Source of the DNA: Actinophytocola gossypii
GTDB lineage: Bacteria; Actinomycetota; Actinomycetes; Mycobacteriales; Pseudonocardiaceae
Direction of reading: 5' to 3'
DNA: 64,000 bases
Assembly: GCF_025165815.1 (NCBI RefSeq)
Contig: NZ_JAFFZE010000009.1
Span: 310,001-374,000 of the forward strand
Positions 51,847-60,689 of the stretch are shown here, piece after piece. The notes below the pieces were generated by a model, which had not been told where the DNA came from, did not search any database, and was given only the letters and a program-made list of their open reading frames with translations. Each line of letters begins with the position of its first letter. Position 1 is the stretch's first letter. A program made the position numbers and the translations under genes.

Positions 51847-52650
51847 ATGCGTAGATCCCTGTTCGTGCTGCTCCTGGCCGTGCTCGCGATGGCGGGCCTG
51901 ACCGTTCCCGCGTCCGCGACGGTGCCGGTGGTGCGCCCGTTGACCGTGCTGTCGTTCAACATCCACCACGCCGCCGGTCCCGACGGGGTGACCGACCTCG
52001 ACCGGCTGGCCGCCGAGATCCGTCGCACCCGCGCCGACGTGATCGGCATGCAGGAGGTGGACCGGCACTGGGGCGAGCGCAGCCACTGGGCCGACCAGCC
52101 GGCGGAACTGGCCCGCCGCCTCGGAATGCACGTGGTCTACGGCGCGAACCTGGACGAGGAGCCCCCGGCGGCCGGGGAGCCGCGCCGCCAGTACGGCACC
52201 GCGATCCTGTCCCGGTACCCGATTCTGAAGTGGCGGAACACGCCGCTGCCGATGGCCAGGCCGGGGGAGGAGCAGCGCGGCCTGCTCGAGGCGGTGGTGA
52301 ACGTGGCCGGCGTCCACGTACGCGCGATGACGACCCACTTCCAGCACAACAACGCGGAGTCGCGGCAGCTCCAGGCCGAGGTGGTCGCCGACGCGGTACG
52401 CACGTCCCGCGAGCCGGTGGTGCTGACCGGCGACCTGAACGCCACCCCCGACGCGCCGGAGATCAAGACCTTGACCGCGTTGCTGAGCGACCGGGGCCGC
52501 GGCGCCACCTACCCAGTGGAGGACCCGGTCTCCCGCATCGACTACGTGCTGACCCGCGACGCGCTGCCCCTGTACAACCGCGTCCTGCCGACCGCGTCCA
52601 GCGACCACCGCCCGGTCCTGGCCACCCTCCTGGTCTGGCGCACCCGCTGA
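51847..52650 (+). CDS. Secreted endonuclease/exonuclease/phosphatase (EEP) family protein
   Basis: The 267-residue product has a signal peptide (about residues 1-25, LLAVLAMAGLTVPASA) and EEP motifs: VLSFNIHHAAGPDG, GMQEVDRHW (metal Glu), TTHFQHNN, LTGDLNATPDAPE (Asp, Asn), SRIDYVLTRD and SSDHRPVLATL (catalytic Asp-His). The NIHHA variant is typical of actinobacterial endonuclease/phosphatase proteins with phosphodiesterase-like roles. It follows the AsnC regulator by 52 bp on the same strand but probably has its own promoter. Confidence 0.87.
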   Translation: MRRSLFVLLLAVLAMAGLTVPASATVPVVRPLTVLSFNIHHAAGPDGVTDLDRLAAEIRRTRADVIGMQEVDRHWGERSHWADQPAELARRLGMHVVYGANLDEEPPAAGEPRRQYGTAILSRYPILKWRNTPLPMARPGEEQRGLLEAVVNVAGVHVRAMTTHFQHNNAESRQLQAEVVADAVRTSREPVVLTGDLNATPDAPEIKTLTALLSDRGRGATYPVEDPVSRIDYVLTRDALPLYNRVLPTASSDHRPVLATLLVWRTR

Positions 52651-52682
52651 CCCGACCAGCTGAGGGTGCCGATCCTGGTAGC

Positions 52683-53013
52683 ATGCGTGCCTTCGTGAAC
52701 GCGCAAGCCACATTGATGTCGTGTCAGTTGGCGTCGATCGAGGTCAACAGGGCTGTTCGGGCACGGTTCGGCATCGGGTACGCCGCTTCAGCGGACATCG
52801 TCGACAAGGCCATGTCCGGCGTTGCAACACCCGATGGCAGACGAGGTCGTCAACCTCGGTAAGCGGATCGATCCGAACGGACCGCGCTCACTCGACGCCA
52901 TCCACGTCGCTTCCGCGATGCTGCTCGACGCGGACCTGCTGATCACCTACGACAAGCGCATGATGGATGCCGGCGAGCACAACGGGCTGCGCTGCTCGGC
53001 ACCCGGTCGTTGA
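52683..53013 (+). pseudogene. Frameshifted, N-terminally truncated PIN-domain toxin (VapC-like)
   Basis: From 52683 one frame encodes LMSCQLASIEVNRAVRARFG and SADIVDKAMSGVA, typical VapC middle sequence. At about 52818 the reading shifts to another frame, which continues HPMADEVVNLGKRIDPNGPR, SLDAIHVASAMLLDADLLIT and YDKRMMDAGEHNGLR to a stop at 53013, the normal VapC end. The first 30 or so residues, including the first catalytic Asp, are missing, and no antitoxin gene is next to it. It is therefore a decayed toxin gene. The rest of the 52651-53022 gap holds nothing recognisable. Confidence 0.87.
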
Positions 53014-53022
53014 CGTGTTCGC

Positions 53023-53850
53023 TCAGTGCGGGCGGGCGTCCTTCGCCGACTGGTGGACCTCGGCGAGGTCGTCGGCGGTGACGAGGCGGTATTCGGCGAT
53101 GCGTTTGCCGACGGCGAACCTCGGGTTCTGGATGCGGCCCGTTCTCGCCTCGGCGTAGGGGTCGGCGAGTTCGCCGAAGGCTATCTGGGACACCACGCGG
53201 ATCGCGTCGTCGACGCGTTGGGGGCGGTCCAGGTTCCAGGCGTGGCCGGCGCGCCAGTCGCGGATGCGTTCGTAGATCCGGCGGTTCGTCGGCGGGAACG
53301 GGGAGTCGTCGTCGCCGACGAGCCAGGGTTCGGCGAGCGCCAGGGCGACGTACCACTCCTTCGAGTGCCTGGTCAGCTGGCCCTTGCGGATGTGCGGCTT
53401 GAGGTCGGTGTCCCGCCGGCCCGGCAGGTCCGGCTCGTCGGACGCCGGGGCCGGGGTCACGGTGAAGGTCAGCAGCAGGTCGGTGAACAGCTCGGCACCG
53501 ACCTGCTTGCCGGCCAGCACCACCAGCTCGTTCTTCCCCTGGTCCAGCATCGCCGACATCTCGCGCACCAGCGTCACCCGCCGCGCCCCGCCCGGCGCGT
53601 CGAGCAGACTCGACAGCCGGCCCTCGTTGGCGCCCAGCCACCGCAGGGTCGCCGCCTCCTCGCCGACCACCAGCTCCGCCAGCGCACCCGACACGTGCCG
53701 CGCGCTGCTCGGCAGCCGCACGGCCACCCGGCCCCCGCCCGGCGGGTACGCGGTGTGCGGGTCGCGGCCGAACACCAGCCGCTCGCCGGACCGCAGCAGC
53801 ACCGGGTGCAGATCGGTTCCGCGCACCATCACCTGCATTCGACCCCCCAT
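53023..53850 (-). CDS. FHA-domain-like protein, last gene of the kinase operon
   Basis: The 275-residue product from the ATG at 53850 (GAAGGTGA upstream) has an N-terminal FHA-like domain with the usual ligand positions: Gly28-Arg29 (FGRD), Ser49-x-x-His52 (SSARHVSG) and Asn75 (GANEG). This would bind phosphothreonine peptides. The C-terminal 150 residues are helical (HIRKGQLTRHSKEWYVALALAEPWL, RRIYERIRDWRAGHAWN, DDAIRVVSQIAFGEL) and could be a DNA- or protein-binding module. It lies 17 bp after a small membrane protein gene downstream of a Ser/Thr kinase, the likely phosphate source. Upstream in-frame sequence to 54126 is not used. Confidence 0.78.
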   Translation of the reverse strand: MGGRMQVMVRGTDLHPVLLRSGERLVFGRDPHTAYPPGGGRVAVRLPSSARHVSGALAELVVGEEAATLRWLGANEGRLSSLLDAPGGARRVTLVREMSAMLDQGKNELVVLAGKQVGAELFTDLLLTFTVTPAPASDEPDLPGRRDTDLKPHIRKGQLTRHSKEWYVALALAEPWLVGDDDSPFPPTNRRIYERIRDWRAGHAWNLDRPQRVDDAIRVVSQIAFGELADPYAEARTGRIQNPRFAVGKRIAEYRLVTADDLAEVHQSAKDARPH

Positions 53851-53867
53851 GGTCACCTTCAGCGTAG

Positions 53868-54230
53868 TCACCTCGGCCGCCCCGCGGACCACCACAGCAG
53901 GCCGGCCAGCGCCAGCGGCACCGCGCCGACCAACCCCGCCCCGACGACGAGGTGGAGCACGAAACCGATCGTCTGGGTAGCGAAGTACAGCGGCGGTCCC
54001 CAGGTCCGGCGCAGCCACGTGCCGACGATGCCCACCAGCGCCACCACCGACAGCGCGGTGCCGACCGACGCCGGGTTCAGCACCGCCTCGCCGACCGAGC
54101 CGGGGCCGCTCGCCCGCCGCACCCACCCGTCGATGTTCAGCACGAGCGCCAGCCCGTTGGCCGCCGTGACGAGCGCGAGCAGCGCCAGCGTCAGCGTGCC
54201 GTACCGGCGGGAAGCCGATGAGAACGTCAT
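53868..54230 (-). CDS. Small four-helix membrane protein
   Basis: The 120-residue product has four predicted membrane helices (LTLALLALVTAANGLALVLN; VGTALSVVALVGIVGTWL; PLYFATQTIGFVLHLVVGAG; VPLALAGLLWWSAG) and short loops. No family is recognised. It sits between the kinase-STAND-WD40 gene (53 bp) and the FHA gene (17 bp) on the same strand and is probably part of that operon. Confidence 0.75.
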   Translation of the reverse strand: MTFSSASRRYGTLTLALLALVTAANGLALVLNIDGWVRRASGPGSVGEAVLNPASVGTALSVVALVGIVGTWLRRTWGPPLYFATQTIGFVLHLVVGAGLVGAVPLALAGLLWWSAGRPR

Positions 54231-54283
54231 GTCCAGGACGGTAGGAGGTCGACCTCCTGCACCGGGGGAGGAAACTTCCGGCG

Positions 54284-57200
54284 TCAGCAGAGCTCGTCCA
54301 GGTCGTCGACGGCCGCGTCGGCGAGGTTCGCGCACAGCCGCTCCACCGCGTCCTCCGGCTCGACGAACCACACGGCGACGTCGGTGTCGGTGCCGGCGGA
54401 GGCCAGCCGGCGCCCGTCGGGGGAGAACTCGATGTGGTTGGGCGACGCGGCGTGCCCGTCCAGGACCGCCAGCAGCTCCCGGTTCCGCAGGTCCCACAGC
54501 CGGATGAACGAGTCCTCCAGCGTCACGGTCGCCAGCGTTCGCCCGTCGGGGGAGATCGCGAGCTGCCGCACGACCGCCGGGTGCCGGCCGAACTCGGCGC
54601 GCAGCGCACCGGTGGTGGCGTCACGGATCTGGAGCATCCCGCCGGTGCCGGCGGTGACCAGCGTGTGGCCGTTCGGCGTGTAGACCGCGGTGGTCAGCGA
54701 CTCGTCGCCGAGCTGGTGGCGCTGGTCGCCGGTGAACGACGGTACCGGCCAGGTCACCATGTTCGCGGCCGACTCGCCCCCGGAGCCGGTGATCACCAGC
54801 AGCGTGTCGCCGCCGGGGGAGAAGGCCAGCTCGAACGGGTTCTCCTCACCCAGCTCCAGCTCCGCGCGCTCGGACCCCGTTCCCAGGTCCCAGGCGGTGA
54901 TCCGGTGGTCGGCGTCCGTGTCGCCGGAGATGATCGGCTCGCGGTGCGCGGCGACGAGCCAGCGGCCGTCCGGGGACACCGCCAGCAGACCGTGGAACTG
55001 CCGGCCGTCGAGGGCGATGGTCCGCTCCTCGCCGTCCGGCGGGGTCACGGTGATGACCGCGTTGCGCGAGGCGGTGACCCTGGTCCCGTCCTCGGCGTAG
55101 CGGACGGCGAACGCGCCGCCCTCGACCCGGTCCCCGTCGTCACCGGTCTCCTCGCCGGTGGTCACGTCCCACGTGTACAGCGCGCCCTCGGCATCGCCCG
55201 CGGTGAGCCGCCCGCCGTCCGGGTGGAAGTCGAGCCCGGTGACCGCGCCGAGCGGCTCGGTGTGCCAGCCGGACCGGCTGGACCAGCGCAGCACGGTGCC
55301 GTCGCTGGTCGCCGCGATCCTGGTGCGGCCGTCCCCGGACTCGGCGACCGCGAGGACCGTGCGACCCACCGAGGTGCCGGCGCGCGGGCCGTGCGGGAGC
55401 CCGCCGAGGTAGCTGCCGCTGAGCGGGTCCCACACACTCAGCGTGCTGGTGTCGCTGTTGGTGTAGAACAGCGACCCGTCGGCGGAGAACGCGATCGACG
55501 TCGGGCCCTGCGCGGCGTCGGTGGAGTGCCGGGTGATGTCCGGCATCTCCCGCACCGGCGCGCCGGTCCGCGGGTTCCAGAACCGGATCAGGTTGTCCGA
55601 CACGCTCGCCGTGGCCATCAGGTCGTGGGTCATCGCCACCTGCACCGGCGTCGAGTCGTGCACGGAGTTGTCCCGGTGGGCGTAGCTGCTGCTGATCCGC
55701 CTGCCGGTCGACGGCTCCCACAGCTCGACGCTGCCGTCGCTGTGCCCGACCGCGAGCCGGTCGCCGTCGACCCCGTAGGCGAGGCCGGTGGTGTCCTGGG
55801 CGCGGTCGGCGACCCACCGGATCAGGTTGCCGGTCCTCGGGTCCCACTCGCCGACCCACGCGGTGCTGTCCGCCCGCACCGACGGCGCCGCGATCGCGTT
55901 CCCGTCGGGGCGCCACGCGATCGGCCCGAGCGCGATATTCGCCTCGGAGAGCTGCCGCACCAGCGTGCCGTCCGGTACTTCCCACACCCGGATCCCGGTG
56001 CCGTCGCCCTCCGAGTCGATCGAGGACACAGCGAGCAGCGAGCCGTCCGGGGAGAACCGCACGGCGGTGACGATCCCGGCGCCGGTGACGTCCACGTCGA
56101 GCGGCTCGGCCGCCTCGACGTCCCACACCACCACCTCGCCGAGGCCGCCGACCGCGACCAGCGAGCCGTCCGGGCTGACGTCGGCGGCGGACAGATCGTT
56201 CACGCCGGTGGCGAAACCGGCAGGGTAGCTCAGCATCGGCGCGGACAGCAGCGCGCCGCGTGCCTCCGGGGTTCGGCTCGTTCGCCAGCCTTGGAGCGCC
56301 TTGCGGATGGCGTCGACCGGGTCGACGTCGCCCTCCTCCAGTGACTCCGCCGCGAGCTGCCTGGACAGCGAGACCGCGGCCGCCCGCTCGGCCTCCTCGC
56401 GGGCCAGGACCGCGACGAACCCGGCGACCAGGGCGATCACCAGCAGGCTGGCCAGTCCGACGGCCAGGCCGCGCAGCCGCCGCGTGGTGCGCCGCCGGTC
56501 GCGTTCGCTGGCCCGCAGGAACGCCCACTCGTCGGGGGTGAGGTCGGCCCGCCCGGTCGCCCAGTCGAGCGCCGCGGCCAGCCGCGCGCCCCGGTACAGG
56601 TCGGCCCGGTCCTCCCCGCGGGCCCGCCAGCCCGCCGCTGCCTCGTCGAGCTGCTGGCGGATGAGCAGGCCCTGCCGGTCCTCGGCCACCCACTCGCGCA
56701 GCCGGGGCCATGCGGTGAGCAGCGAGTCGTGCGACAGCGCGACGCTGGAGCCGTCGACGGTGACCAGGCGCGTGGCCACCAGCCGCTCCAGCAACGGCGC
56801 GGGGATCTCGGCGCGGTGCGCCCGGCGGCGTGCGATGCCGCCGCCGTCGAGCAGGGTGACCATGCGCAGCAGCGCGGCCCGCAGCGCGCGCTGTTCGGGC
56901 TCGGCGAGGCGGGTGAACACACCGTCGGCGGTGAGCGCCACGGCCCGGTCGACGCCGCCGGTGGCCTGGTAGCCGGTGAGGGTCAGTACGTTGCCGGAGC
57001 GGTTGTGCCAGGTCTCGCGCAGCGCGTGCGCGAGGCGGGGCAGCGCACCGGGGTCGCGGCCGGAGCCGCCGCTCAGCACGTCGGCGATCAGCCGGTCGGC
57101 CAGACCGGGCTCAAGGACGAGCCCCGCCGCCTCGGCCGGTTTGGTGACGACCTGGGTGAGCTCGGCCGCGGTGAGCGGGCCGAGCACGTACGGCGCGGCG

Positions 57201-58759
57201 AGCGACGGCTTGAGCGGGTCGAGCGTGATGCAGTGCTCGACGAAGTCCGCGCGCACCGCGAGCACGACCCTGGCCGGCCACGCGCTGGCGAGGGCGATGG
57301 CGAACGCCTCCCGCTCGCGCGGATCGGTGGTCTGGGTGAACAGCTCCTCCAGCTGGTCCACCGCGATCACCAGCGGGGCGTCCGCCCGGGCGGCGGCGGC
57401 GCGGCACAGCTCGCCGAACGTCGCCGGCTGGTGGTACAGCTGCCGGGCGAGGTGGTGCGCGTCGGCGCGGGTGAGTGCGGCCAGGCGCGCGGCGAGCGTG
57501 CCGATCGGCCGCTCGCCGGGGGTCAGCGCGAGCCGAGGGGCGGACGGGCTGTGCCTGGCGTGCGCGGCGAGCAGGCCGGCGTGCAGCAGCGAGGACTTGC
57601 CGGCGCCGGACGCGCCGACCACGAGCAGCGGCCCGGAGTCGGCGCGCTGGCGGGCGAGCCGGGCCAGCAGCTCGCGCACGGCCTGCTCACGGCCGAAGAA
57701 CCACTCGCTGTCGCCGGTGCCGAAGCTCTGCAGGCCGGGGTAGGGGCAGCGCTCGCGCACGGGCCTGGTGACCGCGTCGTCGGCGTCGTCCGCTCCCGCC
57801 ACCGGGACGGTCGGCTCCGGCCCGCCGACGGTGGCCAGCAGTCGGACGAAGTAGGTCTGGCCGGGGTCGCCGCCGGTCGGCAGGTCCACCACGGCAGCGG
57901 CCCGGGCGTCGGCGGTGACCGCGGCGGCGGCCGCCATCAGCTCGCCCGCGCTGGGGTAGCGGCGCCTCGGGTCCTTGTCCATGCCGGTGCGCACGACCAG
58001 GTCCATCGCCGGCGGGATCCGGCGGTCGAACAGTGACGGCGCGGGCGGTGGGTCGTTGAGCTGCGCGGTGAGCTTGCTCGGGGTGTCCGGGGCGGGAAAG
58101 GGCACCCGGCCGGTCAGGCACTGGAACAGCACGCAGGCCAACGAGTAGACGTCGGACGCGGCGTCGACCTCGCCGCGCACCAGGCGTTCCGGCGCCATGT
58201 AGTCGAGGGTGCCGATGTACTCGCCGGTCTGGGTCAGCTTGGTGACATCCGGGGCGACCGACCGGGCGATGCCGAAGTCCGCGAGGTAGGCGGTGCCGTC
58301 CGCGTCGACGAGGATGTTCGCCGGTTTCACGTCCCGGTGCAGCACCCCGTTGGCGTGCGCGGCGTCCAGCGCGGCGGCGACCTGGGTGAGGATCTCGTTG
58401 GTGCGTAAGGGATCCAACGGCCCGTCGGCGAGCAGCTGTTTGAGGTCCTGGCCGTCGACGAGCCGCATGTCCAGGTACAGCCGGTCGTCGATCTGGCCGT
58501 GGGCGTGGATCGGCACGACGTGCGGCGCGTTCAGCCCGGCGACGATCCGCGCCTCGCGGCGGAAGCGGGCGCGGTACTCCTCGTCGGCGGTGGCCGGCAG
58601 CCGCTTGAGCGCGACGTACCGTTCGTGCACGGTGTCGTAGGCGCGGTGCACCTCGCCCATGCCGCCTCGGCCGAGCAACTCCTCGACGCGGTACGGACCG
58701 AACATCTCCGCTTCGTCCGGCGTTTCCGACGCCGAGACCTCCGACACCGCGTCACTCAT
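54284..58759 (-). CDS. Ser/Thr protein kinase fused to a STAND ATPase and WD40 propeller
   Basis: The 1491-residue protein has a complete Pkn-type kinase (Gly loop GRGGMGEV about 30-37, Lys52, HRDVKPAN 141-148, DFGIA 161-165, APE), then a novel-STAND-type ATPase (FFGREQAVRELL, Walker A GASGAGKSS about 382-390, LVIAVDQLEELF as Walker B). A transmembrane helix follows near residue 770 (GLASLLVIALVAGFVAVLA), then a long series of WD40 repeats (FSPDGSLLAVSS, ISPDGRTLATVT, FSPDGRRLASAG) to the C-terminus. With kinase and ATPase inside, the propeller would lie outside and may be the sensor. ATG at 58759 follows GGGGAGTGG. Its operon partners are listed around it. Confidence 0.92.
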   Translation of the reverse strand: MSDAVSEVSASETPDEAEMFGPYRVEELLGRGGMGEVHRAYDTVHERYVALKRLPATADEEYRARFRREARIVAGLNAPHVVPIHAHGQIDDRLYLDMRLVDGQDLKQLLADGPLDPLRTNEILTQVAAALDAAHANGVLHRDVKPANILVDADGTAYLADFGIARSVAPDVTKLTQTGEYIGTLDYMAPERLVRGEVDAASDVYSLACVLFQCLTGRVPFPAPDTPSKLTAQLNDPPPAPSLFDRRIPPAMDLVVRTGMDKDPRRRYPSAGELMAAAAAVTADARAAAVVDLPTGGDPGQTYFVRLLATVGGPEPTVPVAGADDADDAVTRPVRERCPYPGLQSFGTGDSEWFFGREQAVRELLARLARQRADSGPLLVVGASGAGKSSLLHAGLLAAHARHSPSAPRLALTPGERPIGTLAARLAALTRADAHHLARQLYHQPATFGELCRAAAARADAPLVIAVDQLEELFTQTTDPREREAFAIALASAWPARVVLAVRADFVEHCITLDPLKPSLAAPYVLGPLTAAELTQVVTKPAEAAGLVLEPGLADRLIADVLSGGSGRDPGALPRLAHALRETWHNRSGNVLTLTGYQATGGVDRAVALTADGVFTRLAEPEQRALRAALLRMVTLLDGGGIARRRAHRAEIPAPLLERLVATRLVTVDGSSVALSHDSLLTAWPRLREWVAEDRQGLLIRQQLDEAAAGWRARGEDRADLYRGARLAAALDWATGRADLTPDEWAFLRASERDRRRTTRRLRGLAVGLASLLVIALVAGFVAVLAREEAERAAAVSLSRQLAAESLEEGDVDPVDAIRKALQGWRTSRTPEARGALLSAPMLSYPAGFATGVNDLSAADVSPDGSLVAVGGLGEVVVWDVEAAEPLDVDVTGAGIVTAVRFSPDGSLLAVSSIDSEGDGTGIRVWEVPDGTLVRQLSEANIALGPIAWRPDGNAIAAPSVRADSTAWVGEWDPRTGNLIRWVADRAQDTTGLAYGVDGDRLAVGHSDGSVELWEPSTGRRISSSYAHRDNSVHDSTPVQVAMTHDLMATASVSDNLIRFWNPRTGAPVREMPDITRHSTDAAQGPTSIAFSADGSLFYTNSDTSTLSVWDPLSGSYLGGLPHGPRAGTSVGRTVLAVAESGDGRTRIAATSDGTVLRWSSRSGWHTEPLGAVTGLDFHPDGGRLTAGDAEGALYTWDVTTGEETGDDGDRVEGGAFAVRYAEDGTRVTASRNAVITVTPPDGEERTIALDGRQFHGLLAVSPDGRWLVAAHREPIISGDTDADHRITAWDLGTGSERAELELGEENPFELAFSPGGDTLLVITGSGGESAANMVTWPVPSFTGDQRHQLGDESLTTAVYTPNGHTLVTAGTGGMLQIRDATTGALRAEFGRHPAVVRQLAISPDGRTLATVTLEDSFIRLWDLRNRELLAVLDGHAASPNHIEFSPDGRRLASAGTDTDVAVWFVEPEDAVERLCANLADAAVDDLDELC

Positions 58760-58807
58760 GAACCACTCCCCAGTCACGTCCGCGATCAGCCTACGGCCAG
58801 GAGAAGA

Positions 58808-59281
58808 TTATTCACATGCGGTGAACATCGCGGAGATCGCCGCGTCCCGGGCGGAGCCGGTGAGGCCGTCCCACAGGTAGTGCTGGACCGCGTCCACGCA
58901 GGTCGCGAGCGCGTCCCGGGTGACCCGCAGGTCGCTGTTGCGGTCCTCGGCCCGGTCCCGTTCCCGCTCGGTCGTGGTCGCCCGGTCGGTGCGGTCGGCG
59001 AGTTCGGTGCGCCGGTCGTCGAGTCGGTCGGCGAGGTCGTCGTGCTCGCCGCTGGTCGCGAGGTAGAGACCGGCGAACGTCCCGGCGGTCAGGACGAGTA
59101 CGACGGCGACCACCGTCAGCACCACTCCGCTTCTGCGCGGGCCCATCGGCGCCGGCGGCCCGCCTGCCCCGATGGGCGTTCCGATGGGTGCGGGTCCGGC
59201 GGGCGGGGGCGGCGTCCATGGCCGGTGCGCGGGGTCGGGAAAGGAGAACTTGTCGGTCGGTCCGGTGAGCGAGCTGGTCAT
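58808..59281 (-). CDS. Single-pass membrane protein with Pro-rich N-terminus and coiled coil
   Basis: The 157-residue product has a Pro/Gly-rich cytoplasmic N-terminus (PWTPPPPAGPAPIGTPIGAGG), one membrane helix (GVVLTVVAVVLVLTAGTFAGLYL) and an extracytoplasmic charged coiled coil (DDLADRLDDRRTELADRTDRATTTERERDRAED) ending in a Cys-containing helical tail (LATCVDAVQHYLWDGL ... FTACE). It resembles the next gene in layout. Both lie directly upstream of the kinase-STAND-WD40 gene (48 bp) in the same direction. Two Cys in the tail could form a disulfide outside the cell. Confidence 0.78.
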   Translation of the reverse strand: MTSSLTGPTDKFSFPDPAHRPWTPPPPAGPAPIGTPIGAGGPPAPMGPRRSGVVLTVVAVVLVLTAGTFAGLYLATSGEHDDLADRLDDRRTELADRTDRATTTERERDRAEDRNSDLRVTRDALATCVDAVQHYLWDGLTGSARDAAISAMFTACE

Positions 59282-59288
59282 GGTCGGC

Positions 59289-59654
59289 CTACCTCCTGCA
59301 GTTCGTGAGCAGTTGGTCGACGGCGGCGTCGAGCGCGGCGTCGTCGCGGGTGCGGGCCGCCCGGACGGTCCGTTCGGCCGGGCCGGCGCAGGCGCGGAGC
59401 GTGACCACCTCGGCCGCGAGGTCGGTGTGCTCGGCGTCCAGGTCGGCCACGGCGGACCGGGCGGTGCCGATTCGCGCGTCCTGGTCGGCGAGCTCGCGCT
59501 CGGTCCCGGCCAGTTCGCGGTCGAGCCGCTCGGTCTCGCCGTCGGCCAGGACGAACAGCACGCCGAACAGGATCGTCGCGGCGGCGAGCACCGCGACGAC
59601 GAGCGCCAGCGGCAGCGTTCTGTTCCGCCCGGGGATCGGTAGCGGCTCGTGCAT
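59289..59654 (-). CDS. Single-pass membrane protein with extracytoplasmic coiled coil
   Basis: The 121-residue product has one membrane helix (PLALVVAVLAAATILFGVLFVLA), a coiled coil (ETERLDRELAGTERELADQDARIGTARSAVADLDAEHTDL) and a C-terminal helical part with two Cys (LRACAGPAERTV ... LLTNCRR). The architecture matches the 58808-59281 protein, so the two are probably distant paralogues. It is the first gene of the five-gene kinase operon and is separated from the next gene by 7 bp. Confidence 0.78.
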   Translation of the reverse strand: MHEPLPIPGRNRTLPLALVVAVLAAATILFGVLFVLADGETERLDRELAGTERELADQDARIGTARSAVADLDAEHTDLAAEVVTLRACAGPAERTVRAARTRDDAALDAAVDQLLTNCRR

Positions 59655-59747
59655 GTCGGCTCCTGTCAGAGGCGGGATTTCCTTGCCCCGCCAATGATCC
59701 GGAGAAAGCGCCGGCCCGGTGACCGGAAGGTTCCGGCAACCGGTTGA

Positions 59748-60011
59748 ATGACCGCCATGGCAAAGGCACCACGAGACATCGAACGCATCTACTCGACCGA
59801 GGACGTCGTCGCCAAGCTGCGCAGGCTGGCGGACGCGCTGGAGTCCGAGTCGTCCTTCCGCATCCAGATCGCCGGCGAGCGCTTCCGGGTCCCGGCCCGG
59901 GCGCAGTTCTCCATCGAGCACGAGCGCGGGGACGACGAGGAGGAGATCGAGTTCCAGCTCAAGTGGAAGCTCGACGACTCCGACGACTCCGACGGCGAAG
60001 CGGTCGTCTGA
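59748..60011 (+). CDS. Amphi-Trp domain protein
   Basis: The 87-residue product carries an amphi-Trp domain: the N-terminal YSTEDVVAKLRRLADALES helix, the FRIQIAGERFRVPARAQFSIEHERG strand pair and the EEEIEFQLKWK end with its characteristic Lys-Trp-Lys. The tail is acidic (DDSDDSDGEAVV). The family is found in archaea and actinobacteria and has no firm function. An ATG at 59757 would shorten it by three residues. It is divergent from the kinase operon, with 93 bp between starts. Confidence 0.85.
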   Translation: MTAMAKAPRDIERIYSTEDVVAKLRRLADALESESSFRIQIAGERFRVPARAQFSIEHERGDDEEEIEFQLKWKLDDSDDSDGEAVV

Positions 60012-60014
60012 CGG

Positions 60015-60677
60015 CTAACGCCGGTCACGCTGCCCGGGGAGCCGGAGCAGCGTGACGCCGTAGCCGACCAGCCAGCCCACCCAGAGGAGCCAGCCGGCGA
60101 GGCCGAGGAGCCCGAGCGGACCCTCGGCCTCGATCACCAGTGGCGTGAGGGTGGCCGAGGCGAACAGCAGCGCGGCGGCGACCAGGCCGAGCCGGCCGTG
60201 CCAGGCGGCGAGGAGTCCCGTCCGCCTGCCGGCGAGGGACAGCCCGGTCAGCGCGAGCGCGAGGAACGTGCCGTTGAGGGTGAACAACGCGTCGTGCAGC
60301 GGCCACAGCGGCGCGTCCGGGTCCAGCCCGAGCGCGAGCCGGATCGCGACGACCGAGGCGAACGTGGCGTTCTGCAGGAGCAGCCCGGCGAACCCGACCA
60401 GCGACCAGGCGTCGCCGCGCTCCCGCTCGGCCGGCCACAGCACCGCGACCGCCGCCGCGCCGAACACCGTCGCCAGTACCCACGCGAGCGGGATGACCGC
60501 CGTCCCGATGCCGGTGATGCCGGCGTGTGCGGTGAAGAACGCGACCACGTCACCGGTTTCCGCGCCGGTGAGCGGCAGCCCGGCCGGGACCAGGACGAGG
60601 TTGGCGAGGACGATCAGGACCGCGAAGCCGATGGCGGCCAGGCCACCGGTCCGTGCGAAGTTGAGTTTACGCGTCAT
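60015..60677 (-). CDS. Multi-pass membrane protein (DUF4386-like) controlled by a divergent TetR
   Basis: The 220-residue product has about six membrane helices (GGLAAIGFAVLIVLANLVLV; AVIPLAWVLATVFGAAAVAVLW; LVGFAGLLLQNATFASVVAIRL; further ones to the C-terminus) and resembles DUF4386/DUF998-type proteins of unknown function. The ATG at 60677 has no ribosome site but a TATATT box ends six bases upstream, so translation is probably leaderless. It is divergent from a TetR gene with only 25 bp between the two starts, and the shared palindrome lies at the first base of the ATG. Confidence 0.78.
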   Translation of the reverse strand: MTRKLNFARTGGLAAIGFAVLIVLANLVLVPAGLPLTGAETGDVVAFFTAHAGITGIGTAVIPLAWVLATVFGAAAVAVLWPAERERGDAWSLVGFAGLLLQNATFASVVAIRLALGLDPDAPLWPLHDALFTLNGTFLALALTGLSLAGRRTGLLAAWHGRLGLVAAALLFASATLTPLVIEAEGPLGLLGLAGWLLWVGWLVGYGVTLLRLPGQRDRR

Positions 60678-60689
60678 ATATTCAATATA
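60677..60689. promoter_or_regulatory. TetR operator TATATTCAATATA with overlapping divergent promoters
   Basis: A perfect 13-bp palindrome lies in the 25-bp gap between the divergent starts. TATAAT (60686-60691) serves as -10 for the TetR gene, and on the other strand TATATT serves the membrane-protein gene. One bound repressor would cover both. The all-AT character is exceptional here. Confidence 0.75.
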
